Positions 61,397 to 64,000 of a stretch of DNA of 64,000 nt are shown one piece after another; positions within the stretch are counted from its first letter, which is position 1; each line of letters opens with the position of its first letter. The notes under the pieces are model-generated. The model was not told the DNA's origin. It did not search any database and was given only the letters and a program-made list of their open reading frames with translations. The stretch is taken from positions 1 to 64,000 of the forward strand of contig NZ_JAMTDX010000041.1 of NCBI RefSeq assembly GCF_023806625.1, written 5' to 3'. This DNA is from Accumulibacter sp. GTDB lineage: Bacteria; Pseudomonadota; Gammaproteobacteria; Burkholderiales; Rhodocyclaceae. The position numbers and the translations under genes are program-made.

Positions 61397-62736
61397 TGAG
61401 CCGTGCCCCTGGACAACGCATCGCCGTAATCGGTGCGGGAATCTCCGGCCTGGCCAGCGCGTGGCTACTGTCGCGCCGGCATTTGGTCACCGTCTATGAG
61501 GCGGCCGCCCATGCCGGAGGGCACACGAACACCGTAGACGTCGAAGTCGACGGGATCCGTCATCCCGTGGACACCGGCTTCCTGGTCTACAACACGAAGA
61601 CCTATCCCCAGCTCACCGCGCTGTTTGCGCACCTCGGTGTCGCCAGCAGTGAAACCGAGATGTCTTTCTCGGTGAGCATCGAGGACGCCGGAGTCGAGTG
61701 GGCGGGCAGCAATCTGGCGACGATCTTCGGGCAGAAGCGCAATCTCGTGCGCCGGGACTTTTGGCGGATGCTCGCCGACATCCTGCGTTTCAACCGCGAA
61801 GCCGGCGCGTGGCTCGACCGGAACCCGGATTCGTCGCTGACCCTGCGTGCGTTTCTCGATCGCGGAGGGTATTCGCGGTCCTTCGTCGAGTGGTACCTGT
61901 TGCCGATGGCCGCGGCGATCTGGTCGTGCCCGGCGGGTCAGATGCTCGACTACCCTCTGGCGAGTTTCGTGCGCTTCTGTCGTAACCACGGCCTGCTGCA
62001 GATTTTCGATCGGCCGCTCTGGCGAACGGTCGTCGGTGGCGGGCGGGAGTACGTGCGGCGTCTGACCACGCATCTCGACGACCTTCGCCTGGCGACTCCG
62101 GTTCGCCGTGTGCAGCGCTCGGCGGATGGTTTGAGCGTGATCACCGATGGCGCAGTGGAGACCTACGACCAGGTGGTTCTCGCCTGTCACAGCGACCAGT
62201 CGCTGGTCATCCTCGGGGACTCGGCGACTGCCGATGAGCGGCGTCTGCTCTCGGCGATCCGCTATGCGCCGAATCGCGCGGTTCTGCATACCGACCCGGC
62301 GCTGCTGCCGCGCTCGCCAGCGCTGTGGTCCGCGTGGAACTACCTGTCGGCGGCCGGCGAGCTCGACCAGCGCCCGGTCAGCGTCTCGTACCTGATCAAC
62401 CGGTTGCAGGCGCTGCCCTTCCGGACACCGGTGATCGTCTCGCTGAATCCGCAGCGCGAGCCCGATCAGGAGCGGATCATCGCGGGCTTCGAGTACGCGC
62501 ATCCCGTATTCGATGGTCCGGCGATCGCCGCACAGCAGGAACTGGCGGGAATCTCGGGTGTCGCGGGTGTGTGGTTCTGCGGTGCGTGGAACGGCTATGG
62601 TTTTCACGAGGACGGTTTGCGCTCGGCGCTGCGCGTGGCCAACGCGCTCGGCTGCCACGCGCCGTGGCAGTTGGGCGTTCCCGACAGCGACGGCGGGCGG
62701 GTTGCGCTGCACCGAGTCGGGGCAAGCGCGAGGTGA
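61396..62736 (+). CDS. FAD-dependent amine oxidase/phytoene desaturase-like protein
   Basis: 446 residues from ATG 61396. The dinucleotide-binding motif IAVIGAGISGLASAWLLSRRH is followed by VYEAAAHAGGHTNTVDVE and DTGFLVYNTKTYPQLTALF, typical of the COG2907 group that goes with DUF1365 and cyclopropane synthase genes. WFCGAWNGYGFHEDGLRSALRVA is the C-terminal FAD motif. The substrate is unknown; action on fatty acyl chains is suspected from the neighbours. It overlaps folE2 by one base and the DUF1365 gene by four (GTGA). Confidence 0.9.
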   Translation: MSRAPGQRIAVIGAGISGLASAWLLSRRHLVTVYEAAAHAGGHTNTVDVEVDGIRHPVDTGFLVYNTKTYPQLTALFAHLGVASSETEMSFSVSIEDAGVEWAGSNLATIFGQKRNLVRRDFWRMLADILRFNREAGAWLDRNPDSSLTLRAFLDRGGYSRSFVEWYLLPMAAAIWSCPAGQMLDYPLASFVRFCRNHGLLQIFDRPLWRTVVGGGREYVRRLTTHLDDLRLATPVRRVQRSADGLSVITDGAVETYDQVVLACHSDQSLVILGDSATADERRLLSAIRYAPNRAVLHTDPALLPRSPALWSAWNYLSAAGELDQRPVSVSYLINRLQALPFRTPVIVSLNPQREPDQERIIAGFEYAHPVFDGPAIAAQQELAGISGVAGVWFCGAWNGYGFHEDGLRSALRVANALGCHAPWQLGVPDSDGGRVALHRVGASAR

Positions 62737-63515
62737 GCGTGTCCACGGCGCGTCTGTTCTTCGGGCAGGTCATGCATCGGCGCCTGCGGCCGGTAGGCAA
62801 TCGCTTCGTCTACCCGGTGTACTTCTGCCTTCTGCCGTTGACCACCATCGAGCAGGTTCCGTGCGCGCTGTTCTCGGTCAACCGCTGGAACCTGTTCAGC
62901 TTCCACTACCGCGATCACGGCGCGCGCGATGGCTCTCATCCGCTGGCCTGGATTCGCGACCTGCTCTCCCGCGAGGGGCTCGCCGCCGACGGCGAAATCC
63001 TCCTCCAGTGTTTCCCGAGGGTGCTCGGCTTCGTCTTCAATCCAGTCAGCCTGTGGTTCTGCCACGACCGCGCCGGAGCACTGCGGGCCGTCGTCGCCGA
63101 AGTCAACAACACCTTTGGAGAGCGTCACAATTACCTGCTTGCCCATGACGACGGGCGGCCGATCCGCGACGGCGAGGTGCTCGAGCGGCGGAAGGTCTTC
63201 CACGTCTCGCCGTTCATGGCCGTTTCGGGGTCTTATCGCTTCCGTTTCCACTGGCGCGGCGAGAGCCACGGCCGGCCCGAGTGGCGCCTGGTGCGGATCG
63301 ACCACGCCGATCCGGCCGGAGACCTGCTGCACGCGTCGCTCTCCGGCCATGCCGAAGCGCTGGCCAGCCGGCCGTTGCTCAAGGCCTTCTGCCGCTATCC
63401 GCTGATGACCATCGGTGTCGTCGTGCGCATCCACTGGCAGGCGCTTCGCCTGTGGGTCAGGGGCGCGCCGTTCTTTTCCAAACCACCCGCTCCTGCCGAG
63501 GAGACCACACGATGA
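62733..63515 (+). CDS. DUF1365 family protein
   Basis: 260 residues from GTG 62733, which overlaps the preceding stop. LFFGQVMHRRLRPVGNRFVYPVYFCLLPL is the DUF1365 N-terminus, with SRWNLFSFHYRDHG-like and FNPVSLWFCHD-RAGALRAVVAEVNNTFGERH motifs. The family has no proven activity but is almost always encoded between a COG2907 oxidoreductase and a cyclopropane fatty acid synthase, as here. It overlaps cfa by 4 bases. Confidence 0.9.
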   Translation: MSVSTARLFFGQVMHRRLRPVGNRFVYPVYFCLLPLTTIEQVPCALFSVNRWNLFSFHYRDHGARDGSHPLAWIRDLLSREGLAADGEILLQCFPRVLGFVFNPVSLWFCHDRAGALRAVVAEVNNTFGERHNYLLAHDDGRPIRDGEVLERRKVFHVSPFMAVSGSYRFRFHWRGESHGRPEWRLVRIDHADPAGDLLHASLSGHAEALASRPLLKAFCRYPLMTIGVVVRIHWQALRLWVRGAPFFSKPPAPAEETTR

Positions 63516-64000
63516 ATGTCAGTGAGAGCACACTCCGTCTGCCGGTCGTCGAGCAGCACCGGCGCATGCCGCGCGGCGCCCGGGCGCTTCTTTCCCTGTT
63601 CGAAGGCATCGACCGCGGCGGCCTAAACGTCCGCCTGCCCGACGGTGAGGCCCTGCATTTCGGGTCCTCGGGTGAGCACGAAGCCACATTCGAAGTCCGT
63701 GAATGGCCGGTCTTCGACTGCATCCTCGAGCGCGGCGATGTCGGCCTGGCTGAAACGTGGATCGACGGTCAGTGGCAGACAGCCGACCTCGCCAGCCTGC
63801 TGACGCTGTTCACCAACAACCGTCCGGCGATCGCCAAGGCGCTCTACGGCCAGTGGTGGCCTCTGCTCCGCGCCCGCCTGCGTCATCTGCTGAACGCCAA
63901 CACCCGCTCCGGAGCGAGACGGAACATCATCGCCCACTACGATCTGGGGAACGACTTCTACCGCTTGTGGCTCGATCCGACGATGAGCTACTCGAGCGCC
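63512..64000 (+). CDS. cfa: cyclopropane-fatty-acyl-phospholipid synthase, N-terminal part
   Basis: 163 codons from ATG 63512 (overlapping the DUF1365 stop), still open at the window end. The N-terminal domain (VRLPDGEALHFGSSG, GDVGLAETWIDGQW) and the start of the SAM-methyltransferase domain, NIIAHYDLGNDFYRLWLDPTMSYSS, match Cfa proteins, which add a methylene to unsaturated acyl chains of membrane phospholipids. The SAM-binding motif lies beyond the window. The cluster very likely goes on downstream. Confidence 0.94.
   Translation, partial: MNVSESTLRLPVVEQHRRMPRGARALLSLFEGIDRGGLNVRLPDGEALHFGSSGEHEATFEVREWPVFDCILERGDVGLAETWIDGQWQTADLASLLTLFTNNRPAIAKALYGQWWPLLRARLRHLLNANTRSGARRNIIAHYDLGNDFYRLWLDPTMSYSSA

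Overview
The window is high-GC DNA, densely coded on both strands, and reads as a chromosomal segment of a betaproteobacterium. The block ndk-rlmN-pilF-rodZ-ispG-hisS-yfgM-bamB-der, the hemD/hemC-algR-algZ set divergent from argH, the ispB-tRNA-Pro-PP0621-pilS-pilR string and the many c-di-GMP and PAS proteins fit the Rhodocyclales. A Candidatus Accumulibacter-like organism is my best guess; that is inference from gene order and composition, not a database match. I see no prophage, plasmid, insertion sequence or CRISPR array.

Layout. 1-331 is the tail of a TRAP transporter permease. 507-9628 is the housekeeping run from ndk to der, mostly joined by 4-base or shorter overlaps. 9.7-17.4 kb is accessory: an Ala-rich helical protein, a low-molecular-weight tyrosine phosphatase, a PAS/Cys-cluster protein, a 1537-residue CheB-CheR-PAS-GGDEF-EAL fusion and an SUMF1-fold protein. 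17.7-28.4 kb holds dusB-fis-purH-purD-hemF, then hemD/hemC/algR/algZ on the minus strand and argH on plus. 28.4-34.6 kb has a Ser/Thr kinase fused to a cyclic-nucleotide-binding domain, a lipoprotein, an AhpD-like protein, grxD, and hemA-prfA-prmC. 34.8-43.4 kb has an envelope operon (small periplasmic binding protein, outer-membrane barrel, GGDEF-EAL sensor) and the sulfate importer sbp-cysTWA. 43.5-52.1 kb has a D-Ala-D-Ala endopeptidase, a patatin, maeB, pckG and an aminotransferase. 52.2-57.7 kb is ampD, pilR, pilS, a PP0621-type protein, tRNA-Pro and ispB. 57.9-58.6 kb is mnmD.

The right end (58.7-64.0 kb) is the most system-like region. A MerR-type regulator with a cobalamin-binding domain and the W-x9-EH signature of CarH/LitR light sensors is divergent from a run of glutathione peroxidase, folE2, FAD-dependent oxidoreductase, DUF1365 protein and cyclopropane fatty acid synthase, the last cut by the window edge. 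The last four are joined by overlapping stop/start codons. The shared intergenic region has face-to-face sigma70-like promoters with overlapping -10 boxes and two copies of the palindrome TTGTCCnGGACAA, one of them inside codons 6-10 of the regulator. This looks like a light- and B12-controlled membrane and oxidative-stress regulon.

A second unexplained structure is a family of about 135 bp intergenic repeats with 11 bp terminal inverted repeats GAGGTTGTGAA/TTCACAACCTC. There are two full copies (10881-11013 and 25801-25939, opposite orientations) and one degenerate copy (52148-52248). Two copies begin at the base after a stop codon, and one sits between the sensor kinase and response regulator genes of the algZ-algR pair.
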